From positions 1,526,892 to 1,590,891 of the forward strand of contig NZ_LMHK01000001.1 of assembly GCF_001427875.1 (NCBI RefSeq): a stretch of DNA of 64,000 bases, read 5' to 3'. Of this stretch, positions 1 through 8,005 are shown in pieces; within the stretch, counting starts at the first letter, position 1; every line of letters starts with the position of its first letter. This DNA is from Devosia sp. Root685 (lineage in GTDB: Bacteria > Pseudomonadota > Alphaproteobacteria > Rhizobiales > Devosiaceae). The notes beneath the pieces are model-generated. The model was not told where the DNA came from. It did no database searches and saw only the letters and a list, made by a program, of their open reading frames with translations. The position numbers and the translations under genes are program-made.

Positions 1-1
1 A

Positions 2-379
2 GCGCGAATTTACCTCACGCTGGATGACGTTCTCTGGATACATGACGAGCAGCTTCGCCGCTACGGTGGAGCGCAGGGTGTTCGCGATAGAGGGCTGCTC
101 CTCTCGGCCCTCCTCCGCCCACAAACTGGATACTACTCGGACACGATAGAGGAAGCGGCAGCGCTATGGGAAAGCCTGACGATGAACCACGGCTTCATCG
201 ACGGGAACAAGCGGGTTGCTTTTGCCAGCGCAGTTATCTTCCTCCAAGCAAACGGCATAGAGCCGGTAGGCCGAGAGGAGCACTGGATAGAGTTCATTTA
301 TGCCAACCTTGACGCCGGCACCTTTCGCAAGGACGTGCTTGAGACATGGCTGCATGAGCATACCGCGCCATTGCCTTGA
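2..379 (+). CDS. doc: Doc-family (death-on-curing, Fic fold) toxin, 5' partial
   Basis: The reading frame is open from the left edge and gives 125 visible residues ending at a TGA. The Fic/Doc core is clear: an N-terminal segment LTLDDVLWIHDEQL typical of Doc proteins, then the active-site loop HGFIDGNKR (HxFx[D/E]GNKR). Doc proteins are about 125-130 residues, so only a few N-terminal residues should lie outside the window. Doc toxins phosphorylate EF-Tu and are neutralised by a small antitoxin usually encoded just upstream, which here would be outside the window. The family assignment is firm. Toxin activity and the presence of an antitoxin are inferred. Confidence 0.85.
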   Translation, partial: ARIYLTLDDVLWIHDEQLRRYGGAQGVRDRGLLLSALLRPQTGYYSDTIEEAAALWESLTMNHGFIDGNKRVAFASAVIFLQANGIEPVGREEHWIEFIYANLDAGTFRKDVLETWLHEHTAPLP

Positions 380-406
380 GGGCGTATAGCAAAGCCAGCG
401 CCGGTC

Positions 407-883
407 CTAGACAGCTTCGAACTGGTGCAGGCGCCAGTCGTCGCCGTCGAAATGGATGTCGCGGCTGGAGGGGCTTTGGAGCGCGAGGGCTTTTGGCCAG
501 AAGGTTTGGGCGGCACGGTTGGCGTGAGGGACCGCGATGTGCCATTGGCCGGGGTGGGCTTGCAATGCTTGCTGGATGGCGGCGCGGCCGGTGCCGCTGC
601 CGCGGTAGGCCTTGAGGACGAAAAATTCGGCCATGAACCAGCAGGGCGCCCTGCCGGTAAGCGGGCATTCGTCGATGACGAGGGCGAAGCCGGCGATCTC
701 GTCGTCTGACATGATGAAATGGGGGAAGCGCCAGAAGCGGTCGAGGAAATCGTAGGCGTAGCGGCCATCGGCGCCCACCGGGAACGGCATGAACTCGGTC
801 ATGTCGTGGAGGTAGAGCTGGAGCAGGTTGGCGATGACGGGCTTTTGGCCGGGGCGTGCAGGGATGAGGCTGATGGCGGACAT
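407..883 (-). CDS. GNAT family N-acetyltransferase
   Basis: This 158-residue protein has the GNAT acetyl-CoA-binding motif A at about residues 84-102: MAEFFVLKAYRGSGTGRAA, with a pyrophosphate loop R-G-S-G-T-G-R. The following NRAAQTFW segment (about 122-129) matches the conserved region B of small GNAT enzymes. The family transfers an acetyl group from acetyl-CoA to an amine, but nothing here identifies the acceptor. It faces the partial toxin gene convergently with a 27-bp gap and stands alone. It does not look like the toxin's antitoxin, which would be expected on the same strand. Confidence 0.85.
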   Translation of the reverse strand: MSAISLIPARPGQKPVIANLLQLYLHDMTEFMPFPVGADGRYAYDFLDRFWRFPHFIMSDDEIAGFALVIDECPLTGRAPCWFMAEFFVLKAYRGSGTGRAAIQQALQAHPGQWHIAVPHANRAAQTFWPKALALQSPSSRDIHFDGDDWRLHQFEAV

Positions 884-948
884 GGGGCGAGGTTAGGCAG
901 AGCCATCGAGGTTAGGCAAGTCCGCCCAACGGCCGCACTAAACAGAGG

Positions 949-966
949 TCCCCGCTTTCGCGGGGA
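949..966. repeat. Short palindrome CCCCGC-TTTC-GCGGGG
   Basis: A 6-bp perfect stem (950-955 with 960-965) and a TTTC loop sit between the GNAT gene and the end of the Atm1-type exporter gene. The extended context GTCCCCGCTTTCGCGGGGAT resembles short intergenic palindromes scattered in many rhizobial genomes. Its dispersed nature cannot be tested within this window. Confidence 0.4.
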
Positions 967-988
967 TGACACTGAGTGTGGGGGTGTT

Positions 989-1012
989 GAGGCGCCGCCT
1001 TGAGGGCGACGC
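989..1012 (-). terminator. Possible hairpin terminator of the arsR-atm1 operon
   Basis: On the minus strand, seven bases past the stop of the exporter gene, GGCGTCGCC-CTCAA-GGCGGCGCC folds into a 9-bp stem with one G-T wobble. There is no U tract, so it may work with Rho or only protect the 3' end. Confidence 0.35.
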
Positions 1013-1018
1013 CTTTTC

Positions 1019-2914
1019 TTACTCCGCTGCCGGCGCTCCGCGCTTAACAAAACCGTCGGGGTCTTCCTGGGCGAGGGCCAGGGCTTCTTCGGCTTCGGTG
1101 GCTTCGCGCTGGCGGCTCCACATCTGGGCGTAAAGGCCGTTTTGGGCGAGGAGCTGGGCGTGGCTGCCGCGCTCGGCAACGAGACCTTCGCGGAGGACCA
1201 GGATTTCGTCGGCATTGATCACCGTCGAGAGCCGGTGGGCGATGACGACGGTGGTGCGGTTGCGCGAGACGACGTCAAGGGCAGCCTGAATGTCGCGCTC
1301 GGTCTTGGTATCGAGGGCGGAGGTCGCCTCATCGAGGATGAGGATGGACGGGGCCTTCAAAATCGTGCGGGCGATGGCGACGCGCTGCTTTTCGCCGCCC
1401 GAGAGTTTCAGGCCGCGTTCGCCGACCGGGGTTTCATAGCCCTTGGGGAGACGCTCGATGAAGGAGCCGACCTGGGCCATCTGGGCGGCTTGGCGAACCT
1501 CTTCAGCGGATGCACCGGGGCGGCCATATTCGATATTGTAGCCGATGGAGTCGTTGAAGAGCACGGTATCCTGCGGGACCATGCCGATGGTGGAGCGCAG
1601 GCTTTCCTGCGTTACATCGCGCAGGTCCTGCCCATCGATGGTGATGCGGCCGCCGGTGACATCGTAGAAGCGATAGAGGAGGCGCGAGATGGTCGACTTG
1701 CCCGCGCCTGTGGGGCCGACGATGGCGACAGTCTTGCCGGCGGGCACGTCAAAACTGACGCCTTTGAGGATAGGGCGGTCGGCATCGTAGTGGAAGGTGA
1801 CGTCCTCGAAGCGGATGACCGGACCAGAAACGGCGAGCGGCTTCGCATCGGGCTTGTCCTGGATTTCGGGGTCCTTATCGAGGAGCTTGAACATTTCCTC
1901 GATGTCGGTGAGGCCCTGGCGGAGTTCGCGATAGACGAAACCGATGAAATTAAGCGGGCGGTAGACCTGCATCAGGAAGGTGTTGAGCAAGACGAAATCG
2001 CCCAGCGTCAGACGGCCATCCATGACGCCGAGAATGGCCATGATGGAGATGACGAGGAAGCCGCCATAGAAGATGACGGCCTGGCCGAAATTGAGCCAGC
2101 CGAGCGAGGTCCAGATGCGGATGGCGGACTTTTCGTAAGTCGCCATGGAGCGATCATAGCGCTCGGCTTCCATCTTCTCGTTGGCGAAGTATTTGACCGT
2201 CTCGTAATTGAGGAGGCTGTCGATGGCCTTGCCGTTGGCGTCCGTGTCGGAATCGTTCATCTCCCGACGGATGGCGATGCGCCAGTTGGAGGCCTTGATG
2301 GTGAAATAGAGATAGGCCCAGATCATCACCACCAGGACGCCGACATAGCTGATGCCGAAGAGCCAGACGAAGATGACGGCGACAACGATGAATTCGATAA
2401 TCGTCGGTACAATGTTGAGCATGGCGAAGCGGACGACCGTTTCGATGCCCTTGGTGCCGCGCTCGATGACGCGGGAGAGGCCGCCGGTGCGGCGCGCCAG
2501 GTGGAAGCGCAGCGACAGACGATGGACGTGATGGAAGGTTTCGAGCGCCAACTTGCGCACGGCATGCTGACCGACGCCGGCAAAGAGCACGTCGCGCAAC
2601 TGCTGGAAGGCAGCATCGATGATGTTGCCGAGGACATAGGCGATGACCAGCACGACGGGAATGGCGAGGCCGAGGATCAGCTGGCTATCGGCGTCGGTTC
2701 CATCGAGGCTGTCGATGATGCCCTTATAAGCAAAGGGGACGAGCGTGGTCGCGACTTTGCTGACCACCAGCGCGCCGAGGGCGAGGACCACCTGCAGGCG
2801 CAGATCGGGCCGGCCATCGGGCCACATATAGGGCCAGAGATTGCGAACGGTAGAGAATACAGAGCCTTCATCCGCGCTAACGGATGGCTTCTTTTCAGTG
2901 CTGTTATTAGCCAT
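1019..2914 (-). CDS. atm1: Atm1-type ABC half-exporter (heavy metal/glutathione conjugate export)
   Basis: This 631-residue fused permease-ATPase carries an N-terminal transmembrane domain (about 40-335) and a C-terminal ATPase with Walker A GPTGAGKST (400-408), Q-loop PQD (447-449), signature LSGGEKQ (504-510), Walker B ILILDE (524-529) and the switch histidine in IAHRLS (560). The segment LLNYETVKYFANEKMEAERY (about 234-253) is typical of the Atm1/ABCB7/HMT1 branch. Bacterial Atm1 homologues export glutathione-metal or glutathione persulfide species as homodimers. The start overlaps the stop of the upstream arsR-type gene by one base (TAATG), so the two are translationally coupled. The pairing suggests metal-induced export, but the substrate is not shown by sequence. 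Confidence 0.92.
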   Translation of the reverse strand: MANNSTEKKPSVSADEGSVFSTVRNLWPYMWPDGRPDLRLQVVLALGALVVSKVATTLVPFAYKGIIDSLDGTDADSQLILGLAIPVVLVIAYVLGNIIDAAFQQLRDVLFAGVGQHAVRKLALETFHHVHRLSLRFHLARRTGGLSRVIERGTKGIETVVRFAMLNIVPTIIEFIVVAVIFVWLFGISYVGVLVVMIWAYLYFTIKASNWRIAIRREMNDSDTDANGKAIDSLLNYETVKYFANEKMEAERYDRSMATYEKSAIRIWTSLGWLNFGQAVIFYGGFLVISIMAILGVMDGRLTLGDFVLLNTFLMQVYRPLNFIGFVYRELRQGLTDIEEMFKLLDKDPEIQDKPDAKPLAVSGPVIRFEDVTFHYDADRPILKGVSFDVPAGKTVAIVGPTGAGKSTISRLLYRFYDVTGGRITIDGQDLRDVTQESLRSTIGMVPQDTVLFNDSIGYNIEYGRPGASAEEVRQAAQMAQVGSFIERLPKGYETPVGERGLKLSGGEKQRVAIARTILKAPSILILDEATSALDTKTERDIQAALDVVSRNRTTVVIAHRLSTVINADEILVLREGLVAERGSHAQLLAQNGLYAQMWSRQREATEAEEALALAQEDPDGFVKRGAPAAE

Positions 2915-3234
2915 TAGGCCGGTTCCGCTTCCTTGTGGGGCGCTTGGAAGTTGAGGCCTGTAAGGAGGCCTCCAAAGGCGGTGCCGATTTCGGACAGCCG
3001 GTCATGCCGGATCATGTAGCGATTACGCGTGCCATGAGGCTTGCGCTCGATCAGGCCAGCGTCGAGCAGCACCTTGATGTGCTGGGAAACGGTGGACTGG
3101 GCGAGGGGCAAGGATTCGGTGACATCACCACAGCAACATTCCCGCTGCTGCTGGCTCGCGATGAACCGCAGGATGTTGAGCCGGACGGGATGACCCAGGG
3201 CTCGCATGATGTTGGCGATGTCGTCGTCTTGCAT
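2914..3234 (-). CDS. ArsR/SmtB-family winged-helix regulator
   Basis: This 106-residue protein is an ArsR-type winged helix: an N-terminal helix with LGHPVRLNILRFI (13-25), a helix-turn-helix with LPLAQSTVSQHIKVL (42-56), then a beta wing with RNRYMIRHDRL. Three adjacent cysteines at 33-35 (ECCCGDV) lie just before the recognition region, about where ArsR-type sensors bind As(III) or other thiophilic ligands. It is the first gene of a two-gene unit with the Atm1-type exporter and overlaps it by one base. It probably represses its own operon and is released by metal or thiol ligands. The inducer is inferred only from the cysteines and the neighbour. Confidence 0.88.
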   Translation of the reverse strand: MQDDDIANIMRALGHPVRLNILRFIASQQQRECCCGDVTESLPLAQSTVSQHIKVLLDAGLIERKPHGTRNRYMIRHDRLSEIGTAFGGLLTGLNFQAPHKEAEPA

Positions 3235-3241
3235 GGGGCCG

Positions 3242-3254
3242 CCGAATTAATCGG
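3242..3254. promoter_or_regulatory. Candidate operator of the arsR-atm1 unit
   Basis: CCGA-ATTAA-TCGG is an AT-rich interrupted palindrome 7 bp upstream of the arsR-type start codon (3234), where a repressor would block initiation. Autorepression is usual for ArsR proteins. The arms are short, so this is a modest call. Confidence 0.3.
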
Positions 3255-3360
3255 TGAATTGCGATGAACATGGTGAGGATTGGGTGGAAGGTCAATCCCT
3301 GAGGGTTAGATCGTGGGCAGAAATACGGCATGAAGCTGGGGATTGGCGCTTGCCGATCAC

Positions 3361-3391
3361 CCCCTCCCGGCCTCCCCCATTCAGGGGGAGG
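3361..3391. repeat. Intergenic palindrome CCTCCCCC-ATTCA-GGGGGAGG
   Basis: An 8-bp perfect stem (3371-3378 with 3384-3391) is preceded by CCCCTCCCGG. A similar hairpin with CCTCCCC/GGGGAGG arms lies behind pepN at 50705-50734. This suggests a dispersed intergenic repeat. The rest of the 218-bp gap 3235-3452 holds the arsR promoter side and the LysM gene terminator. Confidence 0.5.
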
Positions 3392-3417
3392 TGAAGAGAC
3401 AGTGCTTCAAAGGCAGA

Positions 3418-3439
3418 AATGGCGCCCGGGGGCGCCATT
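3418..3439 (-). terminator. Hairpin terminator after the LysM protein gene
   Basis: AATGGCGCCC (3418-3427) pairs perfectly with GGGCGCCATT (3430-3439). Read on the minus strand the stem lies 13 bases past the stop codon and is followed by TTCTGCCTTT, a poor U tract. Confidence 0.5.
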
Positions 3440-3452
3440 CTGTGTCAGTAGC

Positions 3453-5291
3453 CTATTGCGGGAGGCTGAAGACCTGGCCGGGATAGATGCGATCGGGATC
3501 GCGGATCTGGCCGGTATTGGCATCGTAGATGGTCGTATATTTGATGCCTTCGCCATAGACGCGGCGGGCGATGGTCCAGAGATTGTCACCACGGCGGATG
3601 ATGGCCTTGCCCGAGGCGAACCGCTGGGCATCGGGAGAACCGACGGAAACGGCCACCATGGTGGGCACGGCGGGTTCGGCGGCGGGCTGTGGAGCCGCGG
3701 GGGTTTCTGCCACTGCGGCTGGGATGGCAGGGGCTGCGGGTGCAGGTGTTGCCGGGGTGGGTGTTGCAGCAGGAGCCGGCGTCGCGGCGGGCGTCGCGGC
3801 CGGTGCCGGTTGGGCTGGCGTTGCGACGGTAGTCTCTGCGGGTGCTGCGGCAGGAGCCGCGGGCGCGGCAGACGTCGCCGGCTCGGCCGCTGGAGCAGAG
3901 GCGGGGGCCGTTGTGGCCGCGGGCGCTGCGGCCGGAGCTGCAGGCGTCGCATCGGCGCTGGCGACGGCAGTGGCCGGCTCGGTGGCGACCGGCGCTGTCG
4001 CGACCGCCGTAGCCGGCGCTGGCGCTGGCATATCGACGACGAAATCGACTTCGGCGCGAGCGATCACGTCGGGTGAACCGGCGGCAAGCAGGTCGGCGCG
4101 GACGCGTTGGCTGGGGGCATCGAGGACGTCGCCAGCCTCGATCAGCCAGCGGCCGCCTTCGATGGTGGCGTCGGCAATGAAGGTATCATCGACATAGAGG
4201 CGGACAATGCCGCCTTCAGGGCCGGCGCCGGCAAAGAAGGTACGGTCACCTTCGATTTCGATGGCGTCGATGGTGGGCGGTGCGTCGGCAAGCTGGGCTG
4301 CCGGGACGGCAGCGGGTGCGGCCGGCGCCACCGGAGTTGCGGCGGGAGCAGCGGGGGTTGCCGGTGTGGGTGCGCTTGCCACGGCAGGAGCGGCCGTTTC
4401 GGCGGGTGCTGCGGGCGCGGGTGCCGGGGCAGGCTCGGCCGGGACCGGCGGCGCTGCGGCCGGTGCGGGTGTTGCTGGAGCGGCGGGGGCCTCTGCCACT
4501 GCTGTCGGCGCGGGCGTTTCGGCCGGGGCCGCGGGCGTTGTCTCGGGGGCGGCAGGCGCTGGAACTGGTGCGGCGGCGACGGCCGCCGGTGGTGCTGAAG
4601 CGGGGGCTGCAGGGGCGGCGGGTTCTGCGGTAGCGACAGCCGTCGTCGCCGGGGTATCGGTATGGGTCAGGCCTTGCAGGACTTCGCTTGCCTGGCCTGG
4701 AGCGCTGGCGACGACCAGGGGCTGGGTTGATTTGTCGTCGTTGATGACGACGACGAAGGACTGGGCCGCCCTGCCCTCCTTGCCACGTTCGGCGAGGGTA
4801 ATTTCAACGCCGCCGGCCGGCAGGGGCTGATCGGGCACAAAAACCCAATCGCCGGAGCTTTCGACGGTGGTGCTGCCGAGAAGAGCATCGTCGGAATAGA
4901 CTTCCACTTCGCTGCCGGGCGTGCCGCTGCCGGCGATCACCACCGAGCCATCGGGCTCGGCGCGAAGAAGGCCGAAGGTTGCGGCAACGAGATTTTCCGG
5001 AACATCGGCGGGCGGCGCGACATCGAGGGCGGGCGCAGTGAGCTGCGTTTCGGGTTCGGCGGGAGCAGCCGGCACGGCGGCCGGCGTTTCGGCTTCTGCC
5101 ACCGCATCGACCGGCTTGGGGAACAGGCCGGCATCGGCCAGCTTGCCCCTGATGCACTGGCCCATGCCGTCGGCGCTGTTGAAGCAGGTTACCGCGGTTG
5201 GGGCGACAAAGACGCCGGCGATGACGAGCAAAGTGACGGCAACTGCCCCGATGGTCAGGGCGAGAGGTCGTTTCGGAGCAGTTTCGGCCAG
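3453..5291 (-). CDS. Membrane-anchored LysM protein with Ig-like modules and Ala/Pro-rich linkers; probable CTG start
   Basis: The protein ends in a LysM domain (about residues 560-612: RRGDNLWTIARRVYGEG...IYPGQVFSLP), which binds peptidoglycan. Two beta-sandwich, Ig-like modules lie at about 97-184 and 335-420. Between and after them are very long Ala/Pro-rich linkers. No ATG, GTG or TTG start exists upstream of a TTG at 5231 that would cut into the membrane helix. A CTG at 5291 has a perfect GGGAGGA ribosome site 5 bases before it. From CTG the protein is 612 residues, with a short basic N-terminus and a helix RPLALTIGAVAVTLLVIAGV. Inferred role: a cell-envelope scaffold spanning the periplasm. 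It follows cimA on the same strand. Confidence 0.82.
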   Translation of the reverse strand: MAETAPKRPLALTIGAVAVTLLVIAGVFVAPTAVTCFNSADGMGQCIRGKLADAGLFPKPVDAVAEAETPAAVPAAPAEPETQLTAPALDVAPPADVPENLVAATFGLLRAEPDGSVVIAGSGTPGSEVEVYSDDALLGSTTVESSGDWVFVPDQPLPAGGVEITLAERGKEGRAAQSFVVVINDDKSTQPLVVASAPGQASEVLQGLTHTDTPATTAVATAEPAAPAAPASAPPAAVAAAPVPAPAAPETTPAAPAETPAPTAVAEAPAAPATPAPAAAPPVPAEPAPAPAPAAPAETAAPAVASAPTPATPAAPAATPVAPAAPAAVPAAQLADAPPTIDAIEIEGDRTFFAGAGPEGGIVRLYVDDTFIADATIEGGRWLIEAGDVLDAPSQRVRADLLAAGSPDVIARAEVDFVVDMPAPAPATAVATAPVATEPATAVASADATPAAPAAAPAATTAPASAPAAEPATSAAPAAPAAAPAETTVATPAQPAPAATPAATPAPAATPTPATPAPAAPAIPAAVAETPAAPQPAAEPAVPTMVAVSVGSPDAQRFASGKAIIRRGDNLWTIARRVYGEGIKYTTIYDANTGQIRDPDRIYPGQVFSLPQ

Positions 5292-5311
5292 TTTGTCCTC
5301 CCGGACGGTTG

Positions 5312-6955
5312 TCAGCCAGTCGCCTTTTGGGCCGGCCGCGCAGTCGTCAATACTGAGGATGACTGCACCGCTTCAGTCTTCAACAGCTTGTATGTGATTG
5401 ATTCATACAGAGCTTCAAAGGACGCATCAATGATATTGGACGAAACGCCAATGGTGCTCCACCGCTCGCCGCTGCTGTCCTTGCTTTCAACCAGTACACG
5501 GGTGACCGCGCCCGTGCCACCGTCGAGGATACGCACCTTGAAGTCGACCAGTTCGAGATCCTCGATGCGCGAGGAATAAATGCCGAGGTCTTTCCGGAGC
5601 GCCTGATCTAGGGCATTGACCGGGCCATTGCCTTCGGCGACGGACATGAGCAATTCGCCCTGGACGCGGACTTTTACGACGGCCTCGGTGACGGTGATTT
5701 CTTCGCCTTGAGCGTTATGGCGCCGTTCGACCATGGCGCGATAGTGTTCCACATCGAAGAAGCTGGGGAGCGTGCCGAGGACGGAGCGCGCGAGGACGGC
5801 GAAGGAGGCATCGGCGCCGTCATAGGAATAGCCCTGGGCTTCGCGCTCTTTGACGGTGGCGAGCAGCTTTTCGAGGCGCGGGTCGTCTTTTTCGAGCACG
5901 ATATCGTGGCGCGCGAGGGCGGTGAGCAGGTTGGATTTACCGGCCTGCTGGGAGACCATGATGGCGCGTTCATTGCCGACGCTTTCGGGCTGCACGTGCT
6001 CGTAGGTCGAAAAATCCTTGAGGAGGGCAGAGGCGTGGATGCCGGCCTTGGTGGCAAAGGCCGCGGCGCCGACATAGGGCGCCTGGCGCGCGGGGGCGCG
6101 ATTGAGGCGATCGTCGAAGGCGCGGGAGATGTGGGTCAGGCGCTCGAGTTTTTCGGGCGTGATGCCGGTTTCGAAGCGCTCGGCATAATAGGGTTTGAGG
6201 ACCAGCGTCGGGATCAGGGTGACGAGATTGGCATTGCCGCAGCGCTCGCCGAGGCCATTGAGCGTGCCCTGGACCTGACGCACGCCGGTTTCGACGGCGG
6301 CGAGCGCATTGGCGACGGCCTGGCCGGTGTCGTCATGGGGGTGGATGCCGAGTTTTTCGCCGGGCGCGAACTTCAGCACTGTGCCGACGATGGTGCGGAT
6401 TTCGGAGGGCATGGTGCCGCCATTGGTGTCGCAGAGGACGACCCAGCGGGCGCCGGCTTCGAGAGCCGTGGTGACGCAGGAGAGGGCGTATTCGGGATTG
6501 GCTTTGAAACCATCGAAAAAATGTTCGAGGTCGATCAGCACTTCCTTGCCGGCGGCAGCGGCCGTGCGCACCGTATCGGCGAGGCCTTCGAGGTGTTCCT
6601 CGGTGGTGGAGGCGAGGGCGAGTTCGACCTGATAGTCCCAGGCTTTGGCGACAAAGCAGGTGGCCGCGGCGGCCGAATTGACGAGGCCTTGCACGCCGGG
6701 ATCATTGGCGGCGGAGCGCCCTGCCCTTTTGGTCATGCCGAAGGCGGTGAAGGTGGCTTTCTTGGTGCGCTGCTTTTCGAAAAAGGCAGTGTCGATCGGG
6801 TTGGCACCGGGATAGCCGCCTTCGATATAGTCGACGCCAAGCTCTTCGAGCAGTTCAATAATGGCGATCTTGTCCTCGAGCGAAAATTCTACGCCGGCCG
6901 TCTGCGCACCGTCGCGCAGGGTCGTGTCGAAAAGATAGAGGCGGTCTCGGGACAT
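5312..6955 (-). CDS. cimA: (R)-citramalate synthase
   Basis: This 547-residue protein belongs to the isopropylmalate/homocitrate/citramalate synthase family. It has the N-terminal TIM-barrel motif LFDTTLRDGAQTAGVEFS (8-25), the metal-binding HPH at 205-207 and NGLGERCGNANL (233-244). A C-terminal allosteric domain of LeuA-dimer type covers about 400-530. Spacing and length fit the citramalate synthase subgroup rather than LeuA. The enzyme condenses pyruvate with acetyl-CoA as the first step of the threonine-independent route to isoleucine and is usually inhibited by isoleucine. The LysM gene begins 20 bases after its stop. LeuA-like or homocitrate activity cannot be fully excluded. Confidence 0.9.
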   Translation of the reverse strand: MSRDRLYLFDTTLRDGAQTAGVEFSLEDKIAIIELLEELGVDYIEGGYPGANPIDTAFFEKQRTKKATFTAFGMTKRAGRSAANDPGVQGLVNSAAAATCFVAKAWDYQVELALASTTEEHLEGLADTVRTAAAAGKEVLIDLEHFFDGFKANPEYALSCVTTALEAGARWVVLCDTNGGTMPSEIRTIVGTVLKFAPGEKLGIHPHDDTGQAVANALAAVETGVRQVQGTLNGLGERCGNANLVTLIPTLVLKPYYAERFETGITPEKLERLTHISRAFDDRLNRAPARQAPYVGAAAFATKAGIHASALLKDFSTYEHVQPESVGNERAIMVSQQAGKSNLLTALARHDIVLEKDDPRLEKLLATVKEREAQGYSYDGADASFAVLARSVLGTLPSFFDVEHYRAMVERRHNAQGEEITVTEAVVKVRVQGELLMSVAEGNGPVNALDQALRKDLGIYSSRIEDLELVDFKVRILDGGTGAVTRVLVESKDSSGERWSTIGVSSNIIDASFEALYESITYKLLKTEAVQSSSVLTTARPAQKATG

Positions 6956-6982
6956 TTTTCGGGGGCCTGTTTTGGTCTTTAG

Positions 6983-7471
6983 TTATTTCGAGGGCCAGGT
7001 GGCCGTGTCGTGGTCGGGGTGCTGATTGTTGGTGGACTTGATGCCGGGCGCCTCTTCGAGCATCTCGACCTCGGTGGTATCGAGCCAAGGCGTCGCCGCC
7101 AGGGTTTGGAACCAGGGAACGCGCCCTTCGATGCCGCAATGGACATTGGCGGGGAAATCTTCGGGGTGATCGAGGGAGCCGGTGGTGAAATTGATGTGGC
7201 CGCCGTTGATGTTTTCGTAGAACAGCGGCGTGCCGCACTTAGCGCAGAAGCCACGATCGACATGTTCGGAACTGCGGAACCGGGCCGGCTGGCCGCGCGT
7301 CCAGGTGATTGCTTCTCTTGGCGCGGCGACGAGCGCGATGAAGATATTACCGGCAGCTTTTTGACACATACGGCAGTGGCAGATGTGCGAATTGTCCAGC
7401 ATTTCCGTCGCGTGATAGCGCACGGCGCCGCATTGGCAGCCGCCGCTGACTTCCTTGGCGTAGCGATCCAT
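6983..7471 (-). CDS. GFA/CENP-V family zinc protein (copy 1 of 3)
   Basis: This 162-residue protein has all the zinc cysteines of the glutathione-dependent formaldehyde-activating (GFA) fold: GGCQCGAVRY near residue 11, CHCRMCQKA near 33-41, and CAKCGTPL near 77-84. Its C-terminus carries NNQHPDHDTATWP, shared with the two genes upstream. It is the last gene of a VOC-GFA-GFA-GFA unit, and its ATG overlaps the stop of the preceding GFA gene by one base (TGATG). The family name comes from Paracoccus Gfa, but most members have unknown substrates. A thiol or aldehyde adduct function is only an inference. Confidence 0.87.
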   Translation of the reverse strand: MDRYAKEVSGGCQCGAVRYHATEMLDNSHICHCRMCQKAAGNIFIALVAAPREAITWTRGQPARFRSSEHVDRGFCAKCGTPLFYENINGGHINFTTGSLDHPEDFPANVHCGIEGRVPWFQTLAATPWLDTTEVEMLEEAPGIKSTNNQHPDHDTATWPSK

Positions 7472-8004
7472 CAGCTTTTCTCCTTTGGGGGCCAGGCTTC
7501 CGTATCGTGATCAGGATGCTGATGATTGCTGCGCTCGACAGCATTAACGAGCGCGTCATCGCCCTGGCCGGTGATGGTTGCGATATGGGCGACGGCTTCG
7601 GCGGCCCAGGAAATGCGGCCCTCTTCGCCATAGAAGTGGGTGGGACGCATGGCCTCGGGATCATCAAGCGAACCGAGCGTGATCGACACCCAGGTGTCAT
7701 CGGGCGTGCGCCAGGCGAGCGGGGTGCCGCAGGCCGCGCAGAAACAGCGCTCGCCTGCGTCGGACGTGCGGAACACGGAGAAATGGCCGCGCGTCAATTC
7801 GAAGAAGCGCGCGGGCACGCCGGCAAAGCTGCCGAAGAGATTGCCCGAGGCCTTTTGGCACATGCGGCAATGACAGATGCAGGGGCGCGCGGGCCGACGG
7901 TGGAGCGCATAGCGCACCGCCCCACACTGGCAGCCGCCGGTGATCCGCACATCGTCTCCGCTCTCGTCCTTGCGCCAGGCTAGGCTCTCCTCCGTGCCGG
8001 ACAT
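7471..8004 (-). CDS. GFA/CENP-V family zinc protein (copy 2 of 3)
   Basis: This 177-residue member of the tandem set begins with about 20 extra residues before the core GGCQCGAVRY. It keeps CHCRMCQKASG and CAACGTPLAW, so both zinc sites look intact. The C-terminus NHQHPDHDTEAWPP matches the other two copies. It starts one base after the stop of copy 3 (TAG-C-ATG) and its stop overlaps the start of copy 1, so all three are translationally linked. Sequence between the motifs differs widely among copies, pointing to old duplication and divergence in substrate rather than a recent copy. Confidence 0.87.
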   Translation of the reverse strand: MSGTEESLAWRKDESGDDVRITGGCQCGAVRYALHRRPARPCICHCRMCQKASGNLFGSFAGVPARFFELTRGHFSVFRTSDAGERCFCAACGTPLAWRTPDDTWVSITLGSLDDPEAMRPTHFYGEEGRISWAAEAVAHIATITGQGDDALVNAVERSNHQHPDHDTEAWPPKEKS

Positions 8005-8005
8005 G

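Noticed and set aside
1142-2917. Long plus-strand open frame (591 codons) opposite the Atm1 gene
   Set aside because: It mirrors the codon pattern of the exporter, reads as low-complexity acidic Gly/Asp-rich peptide and has no ribosome site. The minus-strand protein has every ABC motif.
4207-4830. Ala/Gly-rich plus-strand open frame over the LysM gene linkers
   Set aside because: The Ala/Pro codon repeats of the real gene (GCG/GCC/CCG) make all frames open. It has no domain and no start signal.
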